Below, piece by piece: positions 1 through 11,675 of a stretch of 64,000 nucleotides of DNA. Source of the stretch: Liolophura sinensis. Its lineage: Eukaryota; Mollusca; Polyplacophora; Chitonida; Chitonidae. The stretch spans positions 86,348,644 to 86,412,643 of the forward strand of contig NC_088295.1 in NCBI RefSeq assembly GCF_032854445.1. The letters run 5' to 3'. The translations under genes were made by a program, and so were the position numbers. Below the pieces are notes generated by a model that was not told where the DNA came from, searched no databases, and saw nothing but the letters and a program-made list of their open reading frames with translations. The stretch's first letter is position 1. The number at the start of each line of letters is the position of its first letter.

Positions 1-105
1 GGTCGTGGGTTTCCCCCGGACTCTGCCCGGTTTTCTCCCACTATAATGCTGGCCGCCGTCGTATAAGTGAAATATTCTTGAGTACGGCGTAAAACATCGA
101 TCAAA

Positions 106-148
<43 letters not shown>

Positions 149-178
149 ACAAACAAATAAACAAATAAATAATTATAA
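1..178 (+). mobile_element. SINE 3' end with (AAAT)n tail
   Basis: Contains the conserved block GGTCGTGGGTTTCCCCCGGA, CATAATGCTGGCCGCCGTCG (one base differs here), and ATTCTTGAGTACGGCGTAAA, then AATAAATAAATA repeats. The 5' part is cut off by the window edge. It probably lies in an intron of the lectin gene. Confidence 0.75.
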
Positions 179-327
179 TGATTCTGAAACCTTTGCTGTA
201 TGTTACATAATGATCTCGCAATCTTTCTCAAACTGTGATTGTATATTGCACTAGTCCAACAAAACTAATTTAGTTTACAGGTTGGTCTCAAAATCATCCG
301 GGGGTGGGGGGGGGGGGGAAGCCTGTC

Positions 328-485
328 TTCGGCTGTACGTGGGAAGGTCTGTAACCAACCTGCGGATGGTCGTGGGTCTCCCCCGGGCTCTGCCCGGTTT
401 TCTCCCATCATAATATTGACCATCGTCGTATAAATTAAATATTCTTGAGTACGGTGTAAAATACCAGTCAAATAAATAAAGAAAT
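328..485 (+). mobile_element. SINE 3' half, second copy
   Basis: Same family and orientation as the copy at 1-178, starting further upstream (TACGTGGGAAGGTCTG, CAACCTGCGGATGGTCGTGG) and ending in AAATAAATAAAG. A G-homopolymer at about 306-318 lies just before it. Confidence 0.75.
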
Positions 486-558
486 GACCATTCTTAAGAA
501 TCTTGATTGTAATACTCTTTCATGAATCTTACACATCTCTTGTTTATATATTCTGCAG

Positions 559-3500
559 AATGTCCCCGTAACGCGCCCGGCATATGTCGATGTGATAAGA
601 TCAATCGGTGTTACCTGTTCCTACCCCAACACACCCAGTGGCCATGGGCCCAGGCCTCGTGTGAGCGATATGGTGGTAGCCTGGCCGCTGTCAGAGATGA
701 CACCACCCGCTCTCTCATCACCGCTACGCTCATGGCCGACCCATCCAACTGGTTCGAGCTCTGGCTTGGTGGATTCCTGGAAACTCACAATTGGAAATGG
801 TCCAAGGGTAAACATTTCTTTTAGTTTAAAGCATTTTAGAATACTTCCCCCATGGAATTGCTTTTGCCGTATTTCCAGCAAAATTTCTTTCTAATTGACC
901 GATCGTAATATCACTAAACTCATTGTCAATCAAAATAATATATCAGCCTAGCAGAAGATTTTGTATGTCCAACTTGCCACCGATTTATGTACAAGATTCA
1001 GTTCAGAAATGTGTTAGACAATATCCATTTTATTCCCCCGGTCAGTTATTCCATGTTCATTGAGATATTTGACGCAGATATGGTTGCCTCTGCGAATAGT
1101 CACTTACGCCCCATATAGATCTTGTCCAAGAACACATTTTCCTGTCTTACTTTTCCGACAGCGATATATGCTTAAACGTAAATACCTCGTTTCAGATCAA
1201 ACCTACATCAGTTTGGATTATTTGGGATGTTTTTCGACCAACTCGCCGGTGTCTGGGGGACGTTTGTGGTGGAATGATGGTTACAACTCCGCAGATATCT
1301 GCATTTCGCAGTGTCAGTCTGTCAACATGAGATATGCTCTTTTACGGGTAAGACAATGTGTCTGTAACTCAACACTGCACCCATTTTTTATCTAAAACAT
1401 CGTTTGTTAGGACATTTGTCATCAAGTAAATGAGCCGTTAAGTGTTTCTTCCGGTCGTAATTCACAAGGTTGACATATTTAATACTGTCTGTGAATAGTT
1501 TGCCATCGTTCGCCCCATACGGAGCAAAGGTCAAACATATATACATACATAAAGGATTCCAGAGCTAGTCCTATGTCTTGCAGGTTTCATATAGGAGATT
1601 ATGCTTATACCTTAAACTGAACGTCTTTCTTTTCTTACCTGCATTCACAGGGTAATCGTTGTTACTGTCAACCGGCGTTTGACTTTAGTGTGTGGGTGAG
1701 AGTGGCTGAAGCTTTCTGTAACCCTCAGCCAGGCTTTATGACTGAAGATTACAGGGTGTATGACGTGGCTGGTGAGAAGCTTTTCCACCTTCTTACTTCA
1801 TTACATATTATGAAAGCTATATGAAGCCTCTGTTTCCAGTTACACTAATATGTATTAAACAGCAGCATAAAAATTATGTATAGATAAAAGAACTAGTCCC
1901 AGATATTTTTAACTCTATATCTCTTGCTCCTGCACGTAGACGGTTTCGTTAAAGCGTGACGTCACACTGAAGAACAAATAACTGCTATATACTGGCTTGC
2001 AACTGAATCTTTGACAACCTGAAGGTGTTAAATCCAAATTATAGCGTTTGAATTGGCAAACTGTTTTGTCTTTAGCTTCATCATTTGTCCGGTGGCATCA
2101 CGGGCAGCCTGCCATCACCCTGGGCTCCACTCCGGATCTGGACTGCGCCACCATCGAGAAGTCCGGACGGCCGGAGAACCACACGGCCTGGTACCTGGAC
2201 TACTGCGAGAGACTGCTCAGTTATATCTGTGAACACAGTACGTATACAAGTACACCATCTCTCATGTACGATGTCACATCATGAATTATTTTACAACATT
2301 TCAGTGTACCGATTGGTACATGTACCTTAGTTCATTCCGATGAATGTACAGCTATTCCGTCGGGTTCATTTTGTAAGCGTATAATGAATGTGACATTAAT
2401 GATCGTTGGTGATCTCGGAACCCATTTCGGTTAATGGCTCGTGTACAAATGTGTCTTCTGACGCCTAATTTCATTGCATATCCCCTTACACAGTAATAGG
2501 TACATATATGTCATCTTTACGATTCTACAATATGGTATCTTAATAACTGTCTAAATGTAGTTTTCATAATATAAAACCAGTAATAACCGAATTGTTCCAT
2601 GTTTCTCATTTCTCGAATGTGATCGTTTGTTTCCCAACAGGAACAGCCATCCAAGGCAGCAGTGGTGGGGCCTCTTCATATGTTACGTTATACACTCTTT
2701 CCACGAAAAAGAGGTCTTGGTTTGATGCGGACACTGCCTGTAGGAATACTGGAGGTGTCTTGGCTCAACTCTCCGATAGAGGAACATTCGCTTCCGTCAG
2801 TAATATAATACCGAACATGAGCAGATACTGGATTGGCTTATCGCGAAGGACGAGATACTGGGCGTCAGGTAAGTAGAGAGCGGAAAAGGCAATCGGTAAA
2901 ATGATGGTACTTCTCACTTCTTTTGGAATAAATGGAACCTTGGTTTCGAAAACAAGCTTATGAGGTTTAACATTATGAATTAGGGTATTCTACCATTGTC
3001 TCTGAAATATAATGGACATCCAACACCGGTGTGTAGAGCTTGTGGTGTTAACTGTCACTGACGAAAGACAATGTTGAATCGGTAGTGACCATGAGTGATT
3101 TTACGAATAACTGAATACAGGCGACAATTCAAAAGAAGTAGACTACATTATTATTTTGTTGCCGTATTTTTAGTCTAATAGACCGAATTTATGACTGATA
3201 TGATAATGCTGTATCATTATTCTTTTCAACAGATACAACCTTTCGACCATCGCCAAATGGGATTTGTTTAGCTTTGCAGACAAAGTCGACCTACAATTGG
3301 CAGAGCTGCAGTAGGTGGATGCAGTACTTATGTCAAGTCAGTAAGTATACCACGGCTCTTGATTTCCTCTATAACCATTTGAAGCGTGTTTCTTCCTTGG
3401 GAGTTTCAATGTGGCTTTTAATACTACATCTTTGGATCATTCCACGAAGCTGTGTCTCCATGTAGCAGGCCAGACCATCTTATTTCATACTGATGTCTCA

Positions 3501-5899
3501 ATGGCAAGCCAGCTCGAACACACCAAATTGTGTCTCAGTAAGTCACATTATACAAACTGTAAACCAACCATTACTTGACCTGTTTGCTCATCCTTAGGGC
3601 TGAAATCATGAGCGTCTTGAAAGGAACACATATGGCAATATCATTATTTTGTATACATATAATGTATCTAGGTCTGCAATGAATATTTGCTAATATGGCT
3701 CCCTAGTTACTTTGTAAAGGCTGCAATATGATTTATTCACAGGTTTCGCCAACGCCACTCTAAGTGACACAACAACGACAAGAGCAGTAACAACAACACC
3801 AATTCCTACTACAACCTCGACAACCACTACAACAACACCAACACCAACGACGACAACAACAACGACGACGACGACAACAACCCCACCACCAACTACTACT
3901 AGGTCTACTACAACTACGACAACCACAACACCGCCACCAACAACCACAACAACAACAATTCCACCTACCACCACAACAACAACTACCACGACAACAACTA
4001 CCACTACAACAAGTCTCGCTCCGACTACTACCACAACAACAACTACAACAACACTGCCCCCAACCACTACACCAACAACTACAACTACAACAACACTGCC
4101 AACAACCACTACAACAACTCCTGTTGCGATAGCGACAGCGCCAACTACCGTGCTGACGACTTCACCAGTGCAAAAGACAATTCTGGTGTCAACTCAAGGT
4201 TTTCCCGCCAAGACGACCCCGCGCAAGCCATATTTCCCAGAAACACCTAGACCCTCTGACACTATAACAACTGCTTCACTCTTCCCCGGAGAGAATATCG
4301 ATCCAACGGCAACAAATAACCAAGGTGGATTTATTCCCGACACAACGTTTTCTGCGGTAGGCAACGACAGTGTCGTTCCGAACGAGGCGGAAATTGGTAA
4401 GAAAATATCGTAACTATGTCAAACCAAACTGACGTACATGTAGTCCCCAATTTTAGGATTAGAAAATAAAACACCAATTGCATAATAACCCCATGCCATG
4501 CTGATGGAATTGACCACACTGAACGTGTGAACATATACTACAGTATATTCATCTTGTGCAATTAGATTAAATTTGAATTTTCCTTCGTGCATAGGCAATC
4601 GATACCGATTGCTTGACCAAAATGCAATTACTTGCTGGGTATACTCTAACTGGGTGATATTTGTTTGTTTGCAGACGTGTTGCCGCTTTTCTTGGGCGCG
4701 GGGATAGGAATTCCTGTTTTTCTCGTGCTCCTCCTAATCTGCATTGTCTGCCTCTTTCTGTAAGACATCATTTTTATAATTCACCTTTAAGCTAGATGAT
4801 TCCATTTTAAGCCTGAAGTAAGATGCGTCACAAGATGTCCGTCTTTCACTAGCACTCGTCTAATCTGTTATTCTGGAACCTTGCCAGAAAGAGAAAACGA
4901 CGAAGATCACACATAGCTTTTTTACGTCAGATTCTTTAACATGGGATTTAAAACAAGTTATTTTCAACTTTAAACTTAACTCATCCTAATCCACGTGACA
5001 CCTGCACAAATATCTTCACGGCTATCCCTCAGACATTTCCGGATTTATTCGCTTTGATCTCTTTATCAGGAAAGGTTACAGTGACGTGCTGTAAAAGTCA
5101 GTCACTGATATACTCACGCGTTCTTCTCCTCTGACCTTGGCTGACTTCATGGTGAAAGACCCCACTTGCAGTGCGACAGTCATTTCGAAAGCTCCCACAC
5201 GATCGACTGAGTCTTTAAGTCTGGAATTTTGTCTGATGAGGTGTTATGGTTTCCTCTGCTCCTGTAAACCTTAGAAACCGTCATATATAAGTACAATTGT
5301 AAGTGAATATATACTCTCACAAAGGTAACTATAATATTCTTCATTATAGGGCCCGACGAAACCGGAGGAGAAAGGTGGAGAGAGAAAAGACTCTATGGGC
5401 GGTGATTGATGACGACCCTAAGCTGGAACCTTTACCCCGAAATCCCCGGATGCTGGGTACGGGACAGGTCGCTTCCTCTGTCTACAGCCTGCCACGGGAC
5501 TCCAAATATCGCTACGTCCGGAGGGTTCCGTCCACGTACGCCACGAACGACAAAGGCTGGCCAAAGTCCGCCCTCAAGAAGAGCGCAGATCTCAACGTGC
5601 CGTTTAAGAAAGACGGAGCTATGGAGGAAGGCATGTCTGATGACACGGCCTCAACAATCCTCCCAGAAGAATATAACAACCCGATATATCTAAATTATTC
5701 CGGCTCGGACGCCCGCCAAAGTCTGAATGATTCTGGAGTGTCCAGCAGCACTAGTCATTCTGAGGGTCAACCTCGGAGGACGAATTCCAAACCAGTCGTC
5801 ACAATAAAGTCTCCGCAAGCTCCCCTTACAAATATGCAGCCGTATGGTCCAGCCTTTGGCATAGAGAGACTTTATGATGATGCTTATACAGCCTTCTGA
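559..5899 (+). CDS. C-type lectin / WSC domain transmembrane receptor with mucin-like stalk (5' end missing)
   Basis: Nine exons join in frame: 559-807, 1196-1347, 1651-1771, 2076-2237, 2641-2868, 3233-3340, 3743-4396, 4675-4759 and 5350-5899 (TGA 5897-5899), giving about 769 residues. Order of parts: first half of a CTLD (Cys-rich start, CERYGGSLA, LGG, WKW); a WSC domain in two exons; second half of that CTLD (WHHGQP, DC, YLDYCERL, YICE); a second, more diverged CTLD in two exons; a Thr/Pro stalk; one membrane helix; a basic stop-transfer stretch; and a tail of about 180 residues. Exon 559 begins in phase 1, so an earlier exon with the signal peptide should exist upstream. The in-frame ATG at 522 lies across the acceptor and is a weaker alternative start. 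WSC and CTLD modules usually bind glycans, so surface glycan recognition is inferred. Neither CTLD shows an EPN or QPD calcium motif. Exon structure is well supported; the ligand is unknown. Confidence 0.87.
1196..1771 (+). other. Two-exon WSC domain cassette inside the first CTLD
   Basis: Exons 1196-1347 and 1651-1771 encode a cysteine-rich module starting LDYLGCFS, with later C-x3-C spacing and NRCYCQP, which fits a WSC carbohydrate-binding domain. The cassette starts and ends in phase 1, so it is symmetrical. It lies between the exon ending at 807 and the exon starting at 2076, which together make one ordinary CTLD. Skipping both exons keeps the reading frame. Confidence 0.75.
3743..4396 (+). 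repeat. Threonine-rich mucin-like stalk coded by an ACN repeat
   Basis: This single exon is mostly ACN codons (Thr) with scattered Pro, Ser and Ala from about 3760 to 4140, then a less repetitive Pro/Thr/Ser stretch. On the minus strand the same DNA reads as a poly-valine frame, which is an artefact. Such stalks are usually heavily O-glycosylated and hold binding domains away from the membrane. The run of near-identical codons should make its length variable between alleles. Confidence 0.8.
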
Positions 5900-6880
5900 T
5901 CACAAGGAAAATGGTCGAGGACGAAACTGGGAACTGTAATATTAGGTGACAGATGTATTCCATCATGGACTTTCGCATTATATAAACCAGAGGCGTTTCA
6001 CCAACGTATCGCTTTACATGTGGAGTCCAAGTTATATTGTATAGACTGTGTGTTATACTCACTTACCATTGTCTGGGGCTTGTTTACTTCACGTACATGA
6101 CCATTCCATTGTGCAATTCGTCCATTTGTATCTTCATATCGACAAAAATATACTTTTTTCTGGTCATGGAAAAATCGGAGGATGCAAAGTTTAAAAAAAA
6201 ACATATTGTTGTAAATACTGAAGTATTCTCCTCTGGCACCTGCAACGACTAGGTTTGAAGGTACATAGAAGAAAAAAAATGGTACCGCACAACGACTTAG
6301 CGGTGATCTACATTTATTATGTGAAGATTTTTTATTGCCCAAAACATTTACATGCCTGTTATTGCGCAAACCATTTACATGTCTGGATTTCCATGCGCTT
6401 CAAGTGAATGGCTGAATATTGTGCCATAAGTGTCATCCTGTACGACCGTGGCATGAACCGTTCGCTGCACACAGAGAAAGAACAGATCGTGGTAGTGTCG
6501 TTAAAGGGCAAGATAACAGAAATTTTTACTCCTGTACGAATATAAAAAAACGCACTCATGTCCGTAGCCGCCACCAACGTATACTTATTTGTGGCTAACT
6601 AGATCTGAAGGAACGCCTATACTCCTATCACGTTCCATGTTCATCCAATCGAAATCTTTCTTTCGTAAGTGTGTTTCGTTCGTGAATAGAAACGATTATT
6701 CATGCTGCCCAAAATACCTAACTCGAAGAGAGTCATCTGGCTGGTTGGGAGTAGGTCTTGTTTAGAATCTAGTCAGCAACAAGTCAGGGTACCAATATGC
6801 AGATATGGCTTCAGTGGGCTTCCAGTAAAAACGTTCCTGAAAATGATGGTCACGAAGAGGCATGAAGCGTCTCTTGACAC
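5900..6880. other. 3' flank of the lectin receptor gene, no further gene seen
   Basis: AT-rich sequence after the stop codon that probably includes the 3' UTR. No clear AATAAA signal follows the stop within a few hundred bases, so the transcript end cannot be placed. The short open frames here resemble no family and lack splice support. Confidence 0.4.
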
Positions 6881-6889
6881 CCAGTGATG

Positions 6890-8205
6890 GAGAAAAGAGC
6901 CAGCTAAACTACTCTGGTTTTTAGCAAAAATGTCGTAGTGAACAGGACCAGTTTAACTACTCTCATTTGGTACCACCAGTGTTATTGGCAACAAAGCCAA
7001 ATAAACTACTCGTAGCAAGAATAGAGCCAGAATAGTACGGCTTCAACTTCTGTGCAGGAATGTCATAGAGAAAAGAACCAGCTGAATTCTTATGGCTTGG
7101 TATTAGAAGTCATTTGACCTGCTCTTGATACAGAAGGAATGCCAGAGGGAACAACGCAAGTTGAACTCCTGGGGGTTGGTAGCAAGAGTGCCACAGGGAA
7201 CAGAGCCCGTTGAACTACTCTGCTTTGGTAGAAGGAATGTCACAGGGAACAGAGCCAATCAACTACTCTGCTTCACTAGCAGGGATGTCAGAGAACAAAG
7301 CCGATTGAGCTGCTTCCGTTTGGTAGGAGGAAACCGGCAGGGCCCCGGGGAAACCTACATCCATTTACAGGATGCTGACACACCTTCTCACGTATCACTG
7401 AAGAGGAAGCTACAGATTTACTTCAACACAACCACATATGCATGTCGCTGACAGCAACTGAAATTTTAGGACGCCTTTTGCCAGGTACCTGTCAAACCGC
7501 TTAAAACTTCTTTAAAACAACAAGCACACAAGCAAAACTTAAGTTCCAGTCTGTAATCTCCTTGTTGAGGAACCAATCGGCTGCAGCGAGAACAACAACA
7601 TGCATTGACAATGTGCCGAAAAGGTTTATGGATAGGATAATGAAAACATCAACACATGTTCAAATTCCAGATCTACCAGCTTGATTAACGACTTTGAGAT
7701 ATAAATCTCTTCAAAGTCCAACGTCAGATTTTTCAGTGGGTGAAACCAGAGTTCCTGGGGTAAACCACCGACCTTTGGCAAGTTAATGACAAACTTTCCT
7801 CATATGAACAGATGTGCACTTCTTGGTGGTAGAAGACAAGAGAGAGCCAGGCAATCTACAAATCCCCTGATGAAGTCTGGGAATAAATCCATACCTGGTG
7901 TTTCCTATAGACCGAAAGACAACCATCCTTACAAAAAAAGAAACCTCACAATAAAGCTGTTCTTCATTCATATTTAATGAATGGTAGCAGAGATGTCACC
8001 GGGAACATTGCCAGTTGAACCACTCTGGTTTGGTAGCAGGAATGCCATAGAAACTAAAGCTAGTTGAACTCCTTTCGTTTGGTGGCAGGGTGAATATTAT
8101 GCGGAATATAGCCAACTCAGCTACTCTGGTAGCAGGAATATCAAACGGAATAGAGTCAGCTGAGCTAATCTGGTAGCAGGGATGTCAAGGAAAGCCCCCT
8201 AGAGA
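6890..8205. repeat. Degenerate minisatellite interrupted by an inserted repeat
   Basis: A loosely conserved unit of about 50-60 bp recurs at 6890-7330 and again at 7978-8205. Its core reads GGTAGCAGGAATGTCAC, then GGGAACAGAGCC and TTGAACTACTCTGG. The two blocks are separated by unrelated sequence (about 7330-7977) that is also found near 11.75-12.59 kb, so an older array seems to have been split by an insertion. Open frames here are not genes. Confidence 0.65.
7330..7977. repeat. Dispersed repeat, copy 1 (partner at about 11749-12590)
   Basis: Long stretches match the second copy: the GATTTACTTCAACACAACCA block, the GTTGCAGCGAGG-like block, the GGTAAACCACCGACC block and the TCTGGGAATAAATCCATACC block, all in the same order and orientation. 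Its first part resembles a SINE core (GGAGGAAACCGGCAGGGC). Confidence 0.75.
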
Positions 8206-8209
8206 CAAA

Positions 8210-9040
8210 GAGCAAACTCTGATCACACCCATGCATGCTAAGGTTTCATTATCTCGAATTAAAATTCTTTCCTTTCAGAGAGCGCTTAAGTGTTGACAAT
8301 AAATCCGTGTGGATATTTACATTTTCAGAGCGCTTTCAGTTTTTTACTTTAAAAAAAGATGTTAAAATATTTTTATATAAATCTACATGTATGTTTATAT
8401 CAAGCAATGCACATGCCATGTTTTTCAGTCAATGCATTTAAATGAAATCACATATGTATTAGAAATTCTATGCCTCCTGTTTTGGAAATAAATTAAAATT
8501 GATTAAATCATACAAAAAATGATATGCTATAATCATTCTTTCAGCCTTTATTACTTCTACATGCATTTATTTCATGTGGTACCTTTTCCAGCGCAATGGC
8601 AATATTCTAGTATCCGAAATTACGTTGAAAGTAAAAACAAAATGTACTGCTTCATAATAAACGTTAAACTGCACACATGAACAAAATGGACTGAATCATA
8701 TTCGGTTATCTACAATCCAGTGGTTAGCTATACAAGAGAACGAACCCTGTAAATTGAATAGGAAAGCATTCTGCATGCCTGAAAAGCTTTCCTATCCCTC
8801 GGCAAATCCAGTAAGACTACATCGAATAAGCGTTTTGGATGGCAAATCCGTAGGACCGTCTGGGATTGTCGGGCTAGTAAGGAAATGACAGATAGGCGTA
8901 TTACATTAATGAACGAACTGCTCTCCAGCAGTCCTGACCTCCGACATGGGTGTTCCAGTCATACCAATGGCAGTCTTATAGTTCCACCATTCGCCCTAGG
9001 CGAACTGGTGGCATTCTGGGACCATAAAGTTGTACCACAG
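8210..9040. other. AT-rich spacer, nothing recognisable
   Basis: No domain-bearing frame, tandem array or RNA gene was recognised. The open frame 8885-9190 runs into repeat sequence and looks accidental. Confidence 0.4.
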
Positions 9041-9120
9041 AGGACTTCATTTGACCAGACGGGGATCGCTGTAACTGTCACACCCTTGAACAATAAGGTC
9101 ACGAGTTGGAATCCAGGGCC

Positions 9121-9258
9121 TGGTTGTTCAAAAGTGTGTAAGCAGTTAAGCTTGATATTAACTTCAGCCTGGAATAAAGTGCCATTATAGTTTGTATTGG
9201 GCCAAGACTGTATTAAGATTTAAGCCTGGCTAAAGTTTTAATACACTCTGAACAACCA
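9121..9258 (+). mobile_element. Short MITE with GGTTGTTC terminal inverted repeats, copy 1
   Basis: The left end GGTTGTTCAAAAGTGT and the right end ACACTCTGAACAACC form an imperfect inverted repeat about 138 bp apart. It sits just after a tRNA-like B-box (GAGTTGGAATCC), apparently inside a SINE. A copy in opposite orientation is at about 13530-13657. Confidence 0.6.
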
Positions 9259-9370
9259 ACACCAGCTGTCGTTGTTTTGGGCGCGGCTTTAAGTCAGACA
9301 CCAGACGAAGCTGGGCGGTTTTCCCCGTCGACTGCGTTTCCTCGCCCATAAACCTGACTGCAGTCATACA

Positions 9371-10008
9371 ACTGACAAACTCTTGACCACAGCGTTGAAC
9401 ACCAATTACAAACTCAAGAGCACGGCGTTGATCACCAAGGACAAACTCTTGAGCACAGCGTTGAACACCAATGACAAACTCTTGAGCACAGCGTTGAACA
9501 CTAATAACAAACTCTTGAGTACAGCATTGAACACCAATGACAAACTCATGAGCACAGCGTTGAACACCAATAACAAACTCTTGAGTACAGCATTGGACAC
9601 CAATGACAAACTCTTGAGTACAGCGTTGAACACCAATTACAAACTCTTGAGTACAGCGTTGAACACCAATGACAAACTCTTGAGCACAGCGTTGAACACC
9701 AATAACAAACTCTTGAGTACAGCGTTAAACACCAATGACAAACTCTTGAGCACAGCGTTGAACACCAATAACAAACTCTTGAGTACAGTAATGAACACCA
9801 ATGACAAACTCTTGAGCACAGCGTTGAACACCAATAACAAACTCTTGAGTACAGCGTTGAACCCCAATGACAAACTCTTGAGTACAACGTTGAACACCAA
9901 TGACAAACTCTTGAGCACAGCGTTGAACACCAATAACAAACTCTTGAGTACAGCGTTAAACACCAATGACAAACTCTTGAGCACAGCGTTGAACACCAAT
10001 AACAAATG
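9371..10008 (+). repeat. 33-bp minisatellite, about 19 copies
   Basis: Unit: GACAAACTCTTGAGCACAGC followed by GTTGAACACCAAT, with A/G variants alternating between neighbouring copies. The 33-bp period equals 11 codons with no stop in several frames, which explains the long open frames on both strands (for example 9383-10009). The unit resembles the 3' end of the SINE family of this window. No signal peptide, splice sites or non-repeat coding sequence support a protein. Confidence 0.9.
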
Positions 10009-10014
10009 AAGGGG

Positions 10015-10145
10015 ATAATGCAACGACTGGTTGACCCGTATCAGAAAAATGGCTCGGGCGGGGCCGCTTACTTGCCTTCAGTAAGCCATCTCAGTGAAGC
10101 AGCACTAGATAAAAGAGCGGTGGAAATCCGTCTTGCGACAAATTT
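10015..10145 (+). mobile_element. Fragment of a second SINE family
   Basis: Matches the interior of the element at 13115-13450 in opposite orientation (ACTGGTTGACC, ATGGCTCGGG and AGCAGCACTAGATAAAAGAG blocks). It directly abuts the 33-bp array. Confidence 0.6.
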
Positions 10146-10149
10146 AAAA

Positions 10150-11290
10150 ACCAAATTTAAAACAAAACCTACATAATTATAATCTTGTTGAAAATAGATG
10201 TCTGTACTTTGTCTTGGCGAAGCAATGCAATTTAAGTTTCAATTCAATTCATTATTCAACCATTTAGAAAAGAAGTCTGGAAAAACAGGACAAAAAAGGT
10301 AATAACTTCGCTGAAAACACACAAAACCACTCGAAACTCGAAGCTTGTAAAGGTTCACCTATTAAACAAGTTTCAATTCATTATGAAGAAGCTTTCTGAA
10401 AAAAGTCAGGAAAATTGTTGAAAAACAAATACTGGACAAACAGACAAAAAGGACCATAATTTTGTTGAAACTTGATTAAACGTCTCGAAACTGGAACCTA
10501 ATCTACAAGCCGTCACAGTGAAGACATGGTCTGAGTTTGCATTCAATACGATCAACTATATGAAAAAAAAATTCTTTAAGGACGGGCAGAATGGCGTACT
10601 GACGGGAGGGACCGGTGGGGGATTAATGAGCTGTCTTCTAGCTCCGTTAGTAGCGACCAAGTATTAAAAGCATCATAGAATTTATACATTGTTTGCGGTC
10701 TAGGATGCTTGAATGATCTGAATGGAAAATAGAAGATAACTGATGTCGCCACCGGTCAACATGCCATCAGTAGCAAAATCACGACCCCTGACCACCACTG
10801 GTACACATAAAGATCAGTTCTTTCTTCCTGGAGATATACCAAGCGGACACGCTTACTGAGGACGACCGATACATCTATCATGGCCTCACGTGTTGGTTAG
10901 GAAACAGTAATTCATACCGAATACAACTGCTATTTTACCTGGTCACATGAAGACCCTTTCTCAAGAAACAATGTCACTTTAAAAAAAAAAAAAGGGCCAG
11001 GAGAAATAGTCACCTGAAATTTAATCCAAAATGATAGGGCTTACTCTAAACTCAAGTCTATCCGAAACCCTGTAAATCTCGCTCTAAATCATGGTTTTAC
11101 ATTACATGACGGATAAGTTCGATTTAGTGAATAGAAGCGGGACCAAAAGGACTGCAGATTGATGCGGTTTCTGTAAAGTACTGTCAAGTGCTGTTCTGTA
11201 AAGTATACAGCCCAGTTTTCACAACTAGTGGAATACAAATATAGCCCCTCCAATGTTCAAACACAACCATTAAGAACAGATTTACTATCT
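10150..11290. other. Spacer, nothing recognisable
   Basis: No conserved open frame, array or structured RNA was seen, only a short poly-A run near 10981. Confidence 0.4.
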
Positions 11291-11304
11291 CCATACATTT
11301 ATGT

Positions 11305-11490
11305 ATTTGATATGTGTTTATTCAAGAATATTTAACTTATACGACGGCAAGCATTATGGTGGGGGGAAAACACGAACATCCCACAGGTTGCTGCTCGAGC
11401 TCACAGCGACCGCATTGGTCAGAGGCTCCTGGGTCATTGTGGCGAGCTTAAATACTAACCATCTCAGTCACGGAGGCCCCTTATCCACTT
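11305..11490 (-). mobile_element. tRNA-derived SINE (Meta-type), near-complete
   Basis: On the minus strand it runs from a tRNA-like head (GGGGCCTCCGTGACTGAG, then GAGCTCGAGC near the B-box position) through the GCGGTCGCTGTGAGCTC block to CCATAATGCTTGCCGTCG and the ATTCTTGAATAAACAC 3' end. It matches the SINE fragments at 1-170 and 335-485. Confidence 0.7.
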
Positions 11491-11675
11491 CAAAGCTTCT
11501 TTTTTCACTCACCCTTTCCCCAACCCCCCCCCCCCCCCCCTTCCTTTTTGTTCCGACCTCTTACCCTTTTATGAATGCCATGTCCAACTTTCGCCGAGCA
11601 ACCTTTCGCTTCAGTCACTGAATCACTGCATCTTTCAGTTTAACAACTTTTAGATTTACTTCATTTATTCACTTA

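Noticed and set aside
3690-4109. 139-codon poly-valine frame on the minus strand
   Set aside because: It is the complement of the Thr-rich stalk exon on the plus strand.
5303-5350. ATG at 5303 as start of a separate gene
   Set aside because: The stretch before 5350 is intron ending in TTATAG. From there the frame is the last exon of the lectin receptor.
9383-10009. 208-codon repetitive open frame with counterparts on the minus strand
   Set aside because: The 33-bp unit is a multiple of three with no stops, so all its copies stay open. There is no signal peptide, unique domain or splice support.
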